From Chitinophaga tropicalis (lineage in GTDB: Bacteria; Bacteroidota; Bacteroidia; Chitinophagales; Chitinophagaceae): a stretch of DNA of 64,000 bases. How positions within the stretch are numbered: the stretch's first letter is position 1; every line of letters starts with the position of its first letter. The position numbers and the translations under genes were made by a program. Under the pieces are notes generated by a model that saw nothing but the letters and a program-made list of their open reading frames with translations, made no database searches and had not been told where the DNA came from. Location: positions 248,001 through 312,000 of the forward strand of contig NZ_WRXN01000003.1 in NCBI RefSeq assembly GCF_009758205.1, given 5' to 3'. Positions 29,101 to 37,700 of this stretch are shown piece after piece.

Positions 29101-32100
29101 GAGTTGGGAGGAGATTCGATCATAACTATCCAGGTGGTGAGCAGATGCCGTAAGCTGGGATATGACATCCAGGTAGGCGATCTGTTCACGTATCAGACAA
29201 TTGCCCGTATTGCTGCTGTAGTGCAGGAACGGATGAAGGCGGTGAGCGGTTTGCCTTCATGGCATCATCAACAGGAAGAATTAAAAAAATATGCTGCATC
29301 GAAAGGATTGCTGTTGCAGAAGGAGTTCTGGAATAGGGTTGTTGGTGCGTACAGTCCCCTTCCGGCAGATGATATCCCTACCGTAGCAGTAAGCAGTATG
29401 CAGCAATTTATAGCCCGTGAGCATAATGCACAGACAGAGGCTTTGCTGCATAATGTGCATGACGTATATCATACTACAACGGAAGACCTGCTGCTGGCTG
29501 CACTTGCCAAAACGCTGTGTGCATGGTCGGGGAAAGAGCAGGTTGTAACAGGCATTCATAAAGAAGATGGAAAGGGTGGGATACGTTACCCCGTGTTATT
29601 GTGCCTGGATAATGAAATGCATCCTGCAAGGCTTATCAAAAGCATCAAGGAGCAATTACGCAAAGTACCGGATGAGGGTTTGGGATATGGTGTGTTAAAA
29701 TATATTGTTGGCGAAGAGAGCCTGCAAGGAGATTGCTGGGACATTCTCTTCACGGATAGTAAGTTATCCGGAACCATGCCGGCAGATACAAAGGAAAAGA
29801 TACGTCTTGGGTATGAGATAGCAGGTAATGAGCTTGTTTTCAGATGGGAGTATAACAGTGGCGTATATACTGCCGCTACTATCCGCCAGTTATCTGAAAG
29901 CTTTATCCGCAACCTGGACTTTATCATTGACCACTGTTGTGATCTGCATGGAAAGGGAATTTCTGAGAACACTCCTTCGGATTTCGGCCTTTCCAATGAA
30001 GTAGGCTACCAGGAGCTGGAGAAATTCCTGCGGGAGCCATTGGAGGAAGGTAAAACAAGGCAGCAGCTGATCTCAGACTGTTACCGCCTGAGTGGACTGC
30101 AGGCCGGTATGTTGTTCCACAGCTTATATGATGAAGATGCGCTTACCTATAGGAACCAGCTGAAAGCTGATCTGACAGATGTAGATCTTGCTGCTTTCCG
30201 TGAGAGCTGGGAATATATACTGGAGCGGCATAGTATTCTGCGAAGCAGTATTCATCCGGACACATTTAAAGTGCCGGTGCAATGTGTTTATAAGAAAGTA
30301 GAGATCCCCCTGCAGATAACGGACTTCCGGCACCTGGCAGGAAATGAACAGCAGGCCGCCATCCGCAGTTATGAAGAGCAGGACAGGAGAACGGGCTTTG
30401 ATTTTACAAAGGCCCCGCTGATGAGGGTGATATTGCTGCAACTTGCGGATAACCGGTACCGTATGTTATGGACATCCCATCATATACTACATGATGGATG
30501 GTCTTTGCCGATACTGATGGAAGAATTCCTTACCATATATGATGCAAAGGTGACCGGAGCTGCTTTGGAGCCGTTGCCGGAGGACCGTTATGAGGATTAT
30601 ATACGTTACGTGGAGAAAAGGGATATTGAGAATGATGAGGAATACTGGCGTACTTATCTCCAGGAGGTGGAGGAAGGTACACTTATGCCATTTATATCTT
30701 CTTCTGTGAAGAGGACCAAAGGTATTGGCAGGTATAGAGAAGAGGTGTTGCACCTGGATAGAGCTGCTACACAGCAGGTCAGCGATTTTGCGAAAAGCAG
30801 GCGTATTACGGTGAACACGCTGATGCAGACAGTATGGGCCTTCCTGTTGCATAAGTATACCGGTAAACAGCATATTGTATTTGGGACTGTTGTATCAGGC
30901 AGACCGGAAGATCTGCCAGGTATTGAGCACAGGGTGGGGATGTATATCAATACATTGCCGTTGCATTCCTCCATGCGAAAAGAAGAGAAGATAGATGACT
31001 GGCTGCAGCGTACGTTGAAAGACCAGGTAGCATCCCGTGAGCATCAGCATACCCCGCTCACGGAGATACAGCGCCTGTCTGGCGTACAGGGAGACCTGTT
31101 TGACAGTATTATGGTGTTCCAGAATTTTCCTATATCTGCTATTGTCAGCGGGAAAGACTGGCAGCTGAAAGTGGAGGACCTGGATGTACAGGAGCAGGCA
31201 AATTATCCTTTCTACATTACGGTAGGTGCGTTTGAGGAGATCAATGTTCACTTCTTCTACAATACGCTGCTGCTGGATGCTTATTATGTACAGCAAATAA
31301 AAAGACATTTCGGGGAAGTACTTTTCCGGATCATACAAAATGGTCAGTTATCAGTAAGTGAGCTGCAGCTGTTGAATGAAGAAGAAAGGCACCAGATATT
31401 ATATGGCTGGAATAATACCGCTGTGGCCTATGCAGAGAGTAGCAGTACTGTGGCAGGTCTGTTTGAAGCCCAGGCAGCGCTTACACCCGATAAGCCGGCA
31501 ATTACAGGAGCTGGTTACCAGCTGGACTTCTATACATTGAATGAACAGGCTAACAGGCTGGCGCATTATCTCCGGGAAAAAGGAGTAAGCAAAGAGTGGC
31601 TGGTACCGGTATGTATGTATCCTTGTGCTGAAATGCTGGTGGGAATATTAGGTGTGCTGAAAGCCGGAGCTGCTTATGTGCCGGTAGATCCTGGATATCC
31701 TGCAGACAGGATAGCGTATATATTGAAAGATACCCATGCTGCTGTTGTGCTGACAGCTGCGCAGGATAGTGAACTGCAGGTATTGTCAGATAGTGGAGTA
31801 ACCCTGGTGAGAGTAAGGGAGGTGATTGGTGACGGTAATACCGTCAATCCTGTTCCTGTTGCCGGTTTGCAGGATCTTGCCTATGTGATCTACACCTCAG
31901 GTTCTACGGGGACGCCGAAGGGAGTAATGGTGGAGCATGGGAGTCTGACCAATTACCTGTTGAACAGTAAGAAGCGATATACAGGCACGGATAATGCTGC
32001 CGGTAGTTACCTGCATTTGTCATATACTTTTGATGCTGCTATAACGGCGATGTTTGTTCCTCTTATCAGTGGTACGCCGGTAGTGCTTCCATCGGCCACA

Positions 32101-33231
32101 GGGGTATCTGTGTTTGAAGAAGAATTACTCAGCAGCAATGCTCCCTATGATTTTATTAAGCTGACACCTGCGCATCTGCCATTGCTGGCCGGACAACAGC
32201 AGGTGGAAGGATATCCGTTTACGCGCAGGATCATTTCCGGCGGAGAGGCGTTAACGGGAGAGCAACTGGGTTTCCTGGCTGACCAGGAAGAGGTTGTAGA
32301 GATCGTAAACGAGTATGGTCCTACGGAAGCTACTGTGGGTTGTTCTGTCTATTCCCTGGTGCTGGGGGGCGGCGCTGCTTCAATAGCGGGAGCTGTTCCT
32401 ATAGGGAAGCCTTTGGACAATGTTAAACTTTATATCCTGGATGCTGCCGGAGAGCCTGTGCCTGTTGGTGCAACGGGAGAGTTGTATATAGGAGGCGTAC
32501 AGGTTGCCAGGGGATATCTGCATCAGCCGGAGCTGACTGCTACCAGATTCCTGCAAAATCCTTTTGATAGTGGCCGGATATACCGTACAGGTGATCTTGT
32601 CCGCTGGCTGCCTGATGGTAATATTGAGTACCTGGGCAGGGCAGATGAGCAGGTGAAGATAAGAGGGTACAGGATAGAGCCTGCTGAAATAGAAGCGGCT
32701 ATCAGGGAAGTACCGGGTGTGCAGGATGCCAGGATACTGATTGCAGGCAATGAACCGGACACGCATAAACGTATCTGTGCTTTTATACTGGGGGACAAAC
32801 CCGGTCTGATGGAGGAGGTGCAGTTGAAGTTGCAGCGGAAGCTGCCTGAATATATGCAGCCCAATCAATTCTTCCAGCCTGTATCGTTCCCGCTGAGCTC
32901 ACACGGCAAAGTGGACAGGAAAGCGTTGCTGCAACTGACGGCAGAGCAGGCAACTGTCGGGCCGCGTAATGAGCTGGAAGCTGTCCTGGTACGTATATGG
33001 AAGGACCTGCTGGAAGTGGAGCAGGTAGGTGTGAAGGACACTTTCTTCTCGCTTGGCGGCGATTCGCTGCTGGCTATCCGCCTTATTTCTGTTATCCGGC
33101 AGGAGTTAAAGCTGGAGGTGACCATCAGTAAATTGTTTGACCTCACTACCATTGAAGAACTGGCCAGGTATCTTGGTCAGCAGCAGGAAGACCTTGTCAG
33201 AGAGGAAGACTATGAAACCATCAGGTTATAA
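25951..33231 (+). CDS. Two-module nonribosomal peptide synthetase with truncated epimerisation domain
   Basis: 2426 aa, beginning 18 nt after the five-module NRPS. Order: TubC-type docking domain (1-60); C (HHILFDG, first His 208); A; T (GGDSI, Ser1056); truncated E (about 1090-1370); C (HHILHDG, first His 1510); A; T (GGDSL, Ser2372). Both C domains open with YRLS(A/G)LQAGMLFH, the D-accepting form usually found after epimerases, and are close paralogues of each other. A codes: DPEHIGKVS (unassigned) and DATKIGEVG (Asn). The E remnant lacks its whole N-terminal lobe, including HHxxxDG, but keeps the C-terminal half with RKVPDEGLGYG. The protein ends ETIRL, a probable docking tail for the four-module NRPS. 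A hydroxylase gene follows after 26 nt (from the stop to its ATG). The reading frame is continuous, so the truncation is an in-frame deletion rather than a pseudogene. Confidence 0.94.
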   Translation: MEIKEFLKKLAKHNFSLIADGSKLILKADKNRLTDEDINAVKNNKEVTDYIRNNKELLIEYLSNAGKRSENVEAIYRLSALQAGMLFHNLYEKETGAYRNQLKCDLYGVDIAAFRKSWQLLLGRHSILRSSIHYDSFRIPVQCVHQEVEMPVEIIDYRELQEREQQDAVQAYEEDDYRKGFDFTKAPLMRVTLLRLTDTHYRMLWTSHHILFDGWSMPVLMEEFLTAYDAFVKGTVPATIAEDCYEDYIRYVDKRDKKQEEAYWRKYLEGMDQPAWLPFIPASALRNKGVAAFRQDVLMIDELLTSRIENYAKRHRITVNTFMQGVWSLLLHIYTGKPDIAFGVVVSGRPEDLPEVERRVGMYINTLPLRSVYPAGGQVTEWLQELQQQQMMSRRFQYTPLNDIQRWSAVQGDLFDSIIVFQNFPVAKIVSEREWQLKVENIEGLEQTSNYPLLLRFVLDKAITLRLIFKDELLDPLYVEQIKLHFEKVMLQLLASDELLVTDVRIPAAAFNFANNVSDEEGYTLAGLFAERVKSTPEAVAIVAGDEQITYRQLNEKAERLATVLKSKGVGPDVIVPVCTGRTPYMVVAILGVLKAGGAYVPLDPAYPADRTAFIVADTAAKVAVVENTYQAAFQSAAPGVEITDPDSPAAGQYEEREVLPEQLAYVIYTSGSTGKPKGVMVEHRNIVSFIRHQQQAFGITPDDRILQLTNYCFDPATEQIFTALLSGATLVLLPQHILLDPDLLEDFLYRQRITHLHATPGILRTIKPGKYNGLRRVIAGGELCRKELVEQWKGICRFYNKYGPTEAAVSVSQYLCKEDDLLRYTATVPIGSAVSGTQLYVLDEKGQPAGVGVAGELYIGGAQVARGYLNNEKLTAERFLADPFQTGGRMYRTGDIVRWLPDGNLEYIGRADEQIKLRGYRVEPGEIEHVLGQAPGVEQCAVVASADEQGNMRLTGYVVTAEIPDKEAILAYLQRQLPAYMIPAHIVDIEKIPLNINGKTDKKALAALDSQVLVSGHYEAPGNETEQHMCAIWQDVLGVPQVGILDNFFELGGDSIITIQVVSRCRKLGYDIQVGDLFTYQTIARIAAVVQERMKAVSGLPSWHHQQEELKKYAASKGLLLQKEFWNRVVGAYSPLPADDIPTVAVSSMQQFIAREHNAQTEALLHNVHDVYHTTTEDLLLAALAKTLCAWSGKEQVVTGIHKEDGKGGIRYPVLLCLDNEMHPARLIKSIKEQLRKVPDEGLGYGVLKYIVGEESLQGDCWDILFTDSKLSGTMPADTKEKIRLGYEIAGNELVFRWEYNSGVYTAATIRQLSESFIRNLDFIIDHCCDLHGKGISENTPSDFGLSNEVGYQELEKFLREPLEEGKTRQQLISDCYRLSGLQAGMLFHSLYDEDALTYRNQLKADLTDVDLAAFRESWEYILERHSILRSSIHPDTFKVPVQCVYKKVEIPLQITDFRHLAGNEQQAAIRSYEEQDRRTGFDFTKAPLMRVILLQLADNRYRMLWTSHHILHDGWSLPILMEEFLTIYDAKVTGAALEPLPEDRYEDYIRYVEKRDIENDEEYWRTYLQEVEEGTLMPFISSSVKRTKGIGRYREEVLHLDRAATQQVSDFAKSRRITVNTLMQTVWAFLLHKYTGKQHIVFGTVVSGRPEDLPGIEHRVGMYINTLPLHSSMRKEEKIDDWLQRTLKDQVASREHQHTPLTEIQRLSGVQGDLFDSIMVFQNFPISAIVSGKDWQLKVEDLDVQEQANYPFYITVGAFEEINVHFFYNTLLLDAYYVQQIKRHFGEVLFRIIQNGQLSVSELQLLNEEERHQILYGWNNTAVAYAESSSTVAGLFEAQAALTPDKPAITGAGYQLDFYTLNEQANRLAHYLREKGVSKEWLVPVCMYPCAEMLVGILGVLKAGAAYVPVDPGYPADRIAYILKDTHAAVVLTAAQDSELQVLSDSGVTLVRVREVIGDGNTVNPVPVAGLQDLAYVIYTSGSTGTPKGVMVEHGSLTNYLLNSKKRYTGTDNAAGSYLHLSYTFDAAITAMFVPLISGTPVVLPSATGVSVFEEELLSSNAPYDFIKLTPAHLPLLAGQQQVEGYPFTRRIISGGEALTGEQLGFLADQEEVVEIVNEYGPTEATVGCSVYSLVLGGGAASIAGAVPIGKPLDNVKLYILDAAGEPVPVGATGELYIGGVQVARGYLHQPELTATRFLQNPFDSGRIYRTGDLVRWLPDGNIEYLGRADEQVKIRGYRIEPAEIEAAIREVPGVQDARILIAGNEPDTHKRICAFILGDKPGLMEEVQLKLQRKLPEYMQPNQFFQPVSFPLSSHGKVDRKALLQLTAEQATVGPRNELEAVLVRIWKDLLEVEQVGVKDTFFSLGGDSLLAIRLISVIRQELKLEVTISKLFDLTTIEELARYLGQQQEDLVREEDYETIRL
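26170..30050 (+). other. NRPS module 7: C-A-T-(truncated E), unassigned code DPEHIGKVS
   Basis: FDPATEQ, HLHATPG, VIAGGEL and NKYGPTEAAVS give DPEHIGKVS. It shares seven of nine positions with module 5 and eight of nine with module 11, so all three probably load the same or similar residues. The C domain is of the D-accepting type even though the upstream E domain looks dead. Confidence 0.6.
29220..30050 (+). other. Truncated epimerisation domain remnant (module 7)
   Basis: Directly after the carrier domain the sequence joins the second half of an E domain: KEFWNRVVGAYSPLPADD, then the TEDLLLAALA and VKEQ-like SIKEQLRKVPDEGLGYG blocks. About 180-200 residues holding the first motif and HHxxxDG are absent. 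The FNYLGQ motif reads FTDSKL. It ends with the same PSDFGLSNE...YQELEKFL linker seen after the module 6 E domain (PADYGLSNE...YQELESFL). Confidence 0.78.
30080..33170 (+). other. NRPS module 8: C-A-T, predicted asparagine
   Basis: FDAAITA, DFIKLTPAH, IISGGEA and NEYGPTEATVG give DATKIGEVG(K), an asparagine-type code. Carrier motif SLGGDSLLAI (Ser2372). There is no methyltransferase here, unlike the other Asn module in position 4. Confidence 0.72.
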
Positions 33232-33257
33232 GCTATATCACCCATAAATTGTTAACT

Positions 33258-34481
33258 ATGAACTGGATTGACTACCGCAGTGCCAGACCTTATAATTATT
33301 CCCGGTCACAGATAGCCCCTTTCCCTGAAAAGGCGGTGCTTACATTAAACGCAGAGGAATCTCAATTACTTGCTGAAATGGCTTTGTCTGTGCCGGCAAA
33401 TCCATACAATACAAAAGAGCAGGAACTGTTTATCCGGCATGCTGCCGGTATTGCACGTGCTTTTTCAGCCTCCTCTGCCGCTTTTATACGGCGGGAGCTG
33501 GAGCATGGTTTTGGGGCGGTATTGGTTAAGGGATTGCCTGTAGATGAGGACTTGCCAGAGACTCCGCCGGTGGGGGGCTCGCTGCCCGTTGCCTATAAGA
33601 AGACCTTTATATCGGAAGCTATGCTTGTGGCGCTGGGTGTTCTGACCGGTGCAGAGCCGTTTAACTTCCGGCAGGAAGGAAGGGGTAAAGCGCCGCTGAT
33701 AGATAATATTGTTCCTGTACAGGCCCTGAAGTCTCAAAGAGGGGCCGGAGGCTATGATAATAATTTTCCATTTCACTGTGAAAGCGCGTGGCATAGAAAG
33801 CGACCTGACTACCTGATATTACTGGGAGTACGCGAAGCGCCGGGAGCATATACACTGGTGTTCTCTGTCGAAATGTTTGAAGGCACTTCCTGGCTGGAGG
33901 AGGCCGGGAAGATAAAGGACTGGTTCCGTCTGAAAGCTCCGGACCTGTACCTGCAGATGGAAAATGCCGGTATTCCTATGGGAACGGCCAGGTATTCATT
34001 TGCGCCGCCGCTGGAAAAGGAAGGAGATACGGTGAGGCTCAATATCAATTTCAATGGAACAGATTGTATCAGTGAAGAGGCCGTGCAATGGCTTTCAGCC
34101 CTGGAAGACTTTGTGGAGGCGAAGACTGCGGGCACCATCATTACTTCCGGAGATGCCCTGATCCTGCATAACTATAACACCTGTCATACCCGTACCGGTT
34201 ATAAACCTACATTCAATGGCGAAGACCGCTGGTTCCTGCGTGGTTATTTCAAGAAAGATCTCTGGGAAAGACGCAAGGATGGTCATGAGCATAATACCGA
34301 TGGAACTGCTATTCATGACCTGGTCAATGCCGGGTGGATGACTCCGGAAGGGACGCTGACAATGGAATTTTCGAAGTATGTATTTGAACCGGATGAGACA
34401 AGGAAGCTGGATGGTCATCTCAATGAGCTGGCAGCACTGGCGTTTAATTACACGCCTATTTCCGGAACACGTATCGTGTAA
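33258..34481 (+). CDS. Fe(II)/2-oxoglutarate-dependent beta-hydroxylase (AsnO/VioC/clavaminate synthase-like)
   Basis: About 407 aa from the ATG at 33258; a TTG nine bases earlier in the same frame is a less likely start. The double-stranded beta-helix core shows FHCESAWHRKRPDYL, with His173 and Glu175 as an HxE iron-binding pair, and distal NTCHTRTGYKP with His310, followed by DRWFLRGYF with the arginine expected to bind 2-oxoglutarate. HxE rather than HxD is characteristic of the AsnO/VioC/clavaminate-synthase subgroup, which beta-hydroxylates Asn or Arg. It lies between the two- and four-module NRPS genes with gaps of 26 and 31 nt, clearly in the operon. Three Asn-type A domains in the pathway make Asn the best guess for the substrate, free or carrier-bound. 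Together with the CmlA-like enzyme it gives this pathway two unrelated hydroxylation chemistries. Confidence 0.83.
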   Translation: MNWIDYRSARPYNYSRSQIAPFPEKAVLTLNAEESQLLAEMALSVPANPYNTKEQELFIRHAAGIARAFSASSAAFIRRELEHGFGAVLVKGLPVDEDLPETPPVGGSLPVAYKKTFISEAMLVALGVLTGAEPFNFRQEGRGKAPLIDNIVPVQALKSQRGAGGYDNNFPFHCESAWHRKRPDYLILLGVREAPGAYTLVFSVEMFEGTSWLEEAGKIKDWFRLKAPDLYLQMENAGIPMGTARYSFAPPLEKEGDTVRLNINFNGTDCISEEAVQWLSALEDFVEAKTAGTIITSGDALILHNYNTCHTRTGYKPTFNGEDRWFLRGYFKKDLWERRKDGHEHNTDGTAIHDLVNAGWMTPEGTLTMEFSKYVFEPDETRKLDGHLNELAALAFNYTPISGTRIV

Positions 34482-34512
34482 ATTATAGTATAGACATTCA
34501 ATTAAACCTGGT

Positions 34513-34700
34513 ATGACGGATTTAAACCTGGCAGAAGTGATCGGGCTCCTGGATGAGGCTGAAGGACTTGGCATCAAGATATCGTGTGCAGATGAGGAGC
34601 TGGTAGTGCGTATTCCAAAAGAGGTGAAAGCAGATGCTGCTTTCCTGGGAAGGCTGAAAGCGAACAAGCCTCATCTGCTGGAATATTTTACCCGGCGCAG
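34513..34700 (+). other. TubC-type N-terminal docking domain (four-module NRPS)
   Basis: Residues 1-63 (LAEVIGLLDEAEGLGIKIS...VVRIPKEVKAD) match the docking domain of the five-module NRPS, including the shared RIPK(D/E)VK element. Its expected partner is the ETIRL tail of the two-module enzyme. Confidence 0.75.
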
Positions 34701-37700
34701 GCTGCATACTTCTGCAGATACTGTGCGTGCTTATGACCGCAGGGAGTTGACACATATTCCCCTTTCTTTCAGCCAGGAAAGGCTGTGGGTAGTAGACCAG
34801 ATGGAAGGTAGTGTACATTATCATATTCCTGTAGTACTGCGTTTGAAGGGGGCATTGGATATACCTGCTCTGACGACGGCCATACGCCGGATAGTAACCC
34901 GGCATGAAGTGCTGAGGACCGTTATCAGGGATGAGCAGGGAGTGTTATGCCAGGAAGTTCTTGATATAAAAGACTGGCAGATGGAGGTGCTGGAAGGAGA
35001 TGGTTTATTGCATGATGAAAGTTATTTGAAGGAAGCTGTTGACAGCTGGAATGCTGTACCGTTCAACCTGGCCAAAGACTATATGCTACGCGCCCGTTTG
35101 TTTATCCTGCAACCAGAAGAGTACCTGTTGCAGGTGGTGATGCATCATGTGGCCTCTGATGGCTGGTCTATGGCTGTGATGATAAAAGAGCTGGTGGCGT
35201 ATTATAATGCGGCTGCCGCAAAAGCAGCTATGCCCGTGCCATTACTGCCGTTCCAGTATGCAGATTATGCCATATGGCAGCGTAGCGCGGAGCAGGAGCG
35301 TTTGCTGGCGGGTAAGCTGGCTTACTGGAAGGAGAAACTGCAGGGCCTTTCTCCGCTGGTGTTACCGGCTGACCTTACAAGGAAGCCTATAAGGAGTATG
35401 GATGGCAACGTATTGTATTTTGCGCTGGGGGCGGAGTTGAGTGAAGAGCTGGAGAGATTGTCGCTTGCGCGGGGCGTTACCTTATATATGACAACACTGG
35501 CCGCCTTCAGTGTTTTGCTGAGCCGTTTCAGCGGGCAGGAAGATGTTATTCTCGGAACGCCGGTGGCAGGACGTGGGCAGAAGGAGCTGGAAAGTCTGGT
35601 AGGCTGTTTTATCAACACGCTGGTATTGCGTACATCGCTGGAAGGGAATCCTGCTTTCATTGAATTACTGGACCGTGTGAAAAGTACTTCCCTGGAGGCA
35701 TTCGAAAACCAGGAAGTACCTTATGAAAAGGTGGTGGATGCTGTGGCCAGAGAAGGCGGGCATAGTATGAGGAATCTCTTTAACGTCATGTTTGTTTTCC
35801 AGAATACTGTGCGTCCTGCTGATATGACCAATGCCCTGCATGGATTGCAGCTATTGCAGGAAACGCATACCAGGACCACTTCGAAGTTTGACCTGACGTT
35901 GACGATAGGACAGGGAACGGAGGGACTGGAAGTAACTATAGAATATGCAACTGATCTTTACCGGGAAACGACGATCAGGCGGATGGCTGCCCATTATGAG
36001 CAGCTGTTGCGCAGTATTGTGAAGGACCCGCATAAGAGGGTTGCACAGCTGGAGATAATGCCGGCGGATGTAAAGACGCTGTTACTGAAAACATTTAATA
36101 CTGCTTTGCCGGTATATCCGGCCGGGCCGCTGTTGTCGGAGCTGTTTGCTATACAGGCCGGCAAGACGCCTGATAATACAGCTGTTTTTTATGGGGGGCA
36201 GGAATTTAGTTATAAGCAGCTGGATGAGGAGAGTAACAGGCTTGCTAACTATCTCCGGAAGAGGGGCATTCAGGAGGGGAGGCTGGTGGCTGTGTGCATT
36301 GACCGGTCAACAGACCTGGTGATTGCCTTATTGGGCATACTGAAGGCTGGAGGAGCGTATCTGCCGCTGGACCCGGCTTATCCGGCAGAAAGGCTGGCTC
36401 TTATGCTGGAAGCAGCAAATGTAGCCCTTGTGTTAAGTACTTCTTCTTACCGGGGTGCATTGCCGCAACAGGACGAAGTGATTTTGCTGGACAATAACAG
36501 TGAGCTGGCGGCAATGCCACTGTTGCTGTTGACGGAGAGCGTGCCTGATCTTTCAGCGCTGGCGTATGTGATATTTACTTCAGGATCGACCGGGGTGCCG
36601 AAGGGCGTTATGATTGAGCATGGGGCATTGCGTAATTATTGTCTTGCATTCAGCCGGTACTTTGATATTGGTAGTACAGACAAGGTGATGATGCAATCGT
36701 CTGTTTCTTTTGATACGCTGGTAGAGGAAATATTTCCTGCGCTGTTGAACGGGGCAGGAGTGGTGATTGTTAAAGAGGGGGGAAAAGATATTGATACACT
36801 TACATCATATATTGAGAATGGCCTGGTAACAGTAGTGAGCACTACCCCGATGGTGATAGACTGGCTGAACCGTTCTTTAAGTCATACGGGGCGTTTACGT
36901 TATCTTATAAGTGGAGGGGATGTGTTGCAGCCGTCCTATATTGACCGGCTGGCAGGAATGGTACCTGTTGTTAATACCTATGGCCCCAGTGAAACAACGG
37001 TGGCTGTTACCTTTCATCGTGTGGAAGATCCTCTGTCCGCAGCTGTTATTGGTAGTCCCCTTTCGGGTAATACTGTTTATATTCTTGATGCGTGGCAGCA
37101 GCTGGCGCCTGTTGGTGTGACCGGCCAGATATATATTGGCGGGGTACAGCTATCGCGCGGGTATCTGCATCAGCCGGAGCTGACAGCGGAGCGTTTTGTG
37201 CCTGATCCTTTCAGTACTTTGCCGGATGCCCGTATGTACTGCACCGGTGACCTGGCACGCTGGATGGAAGATGGGCGGATAGAATTCCAGGGAAGGAAGG
37301 ATGAGCAGGTTAAAATAAGAGGGTACCGGATTGAGCCGGGTGAGATAGAGAAAGTACTGGACCGCTGTGCCCCGGTAGCTCAGAGCGTTGTGGCGCCCGG
37401 GACTGACAGATTAGGCAATCCAACACTCAGGGCTTATGTGGTATTGAAAACACCAGCCGGCCGTAGCACTGTCATGGACTGGATGAGGAGCCACCTGCCC
37501 GCATATATGGTGCCGGCACAGCTGGTTGTGCTTGAGCAGATGCCTCTTACTTCAAATGGAAAGATAGACAGGAAAGCGTTGCCTGTTCCATTGGAAGAAA
37601 GGCCTGCAGACAAGACCTATGTTGCCCCGGTTACCGGTACACAGATAGTACTGGCGGAGATATGGAAGGAACTGCTGCAGCTTGAGCGGGTAGGGATTAC

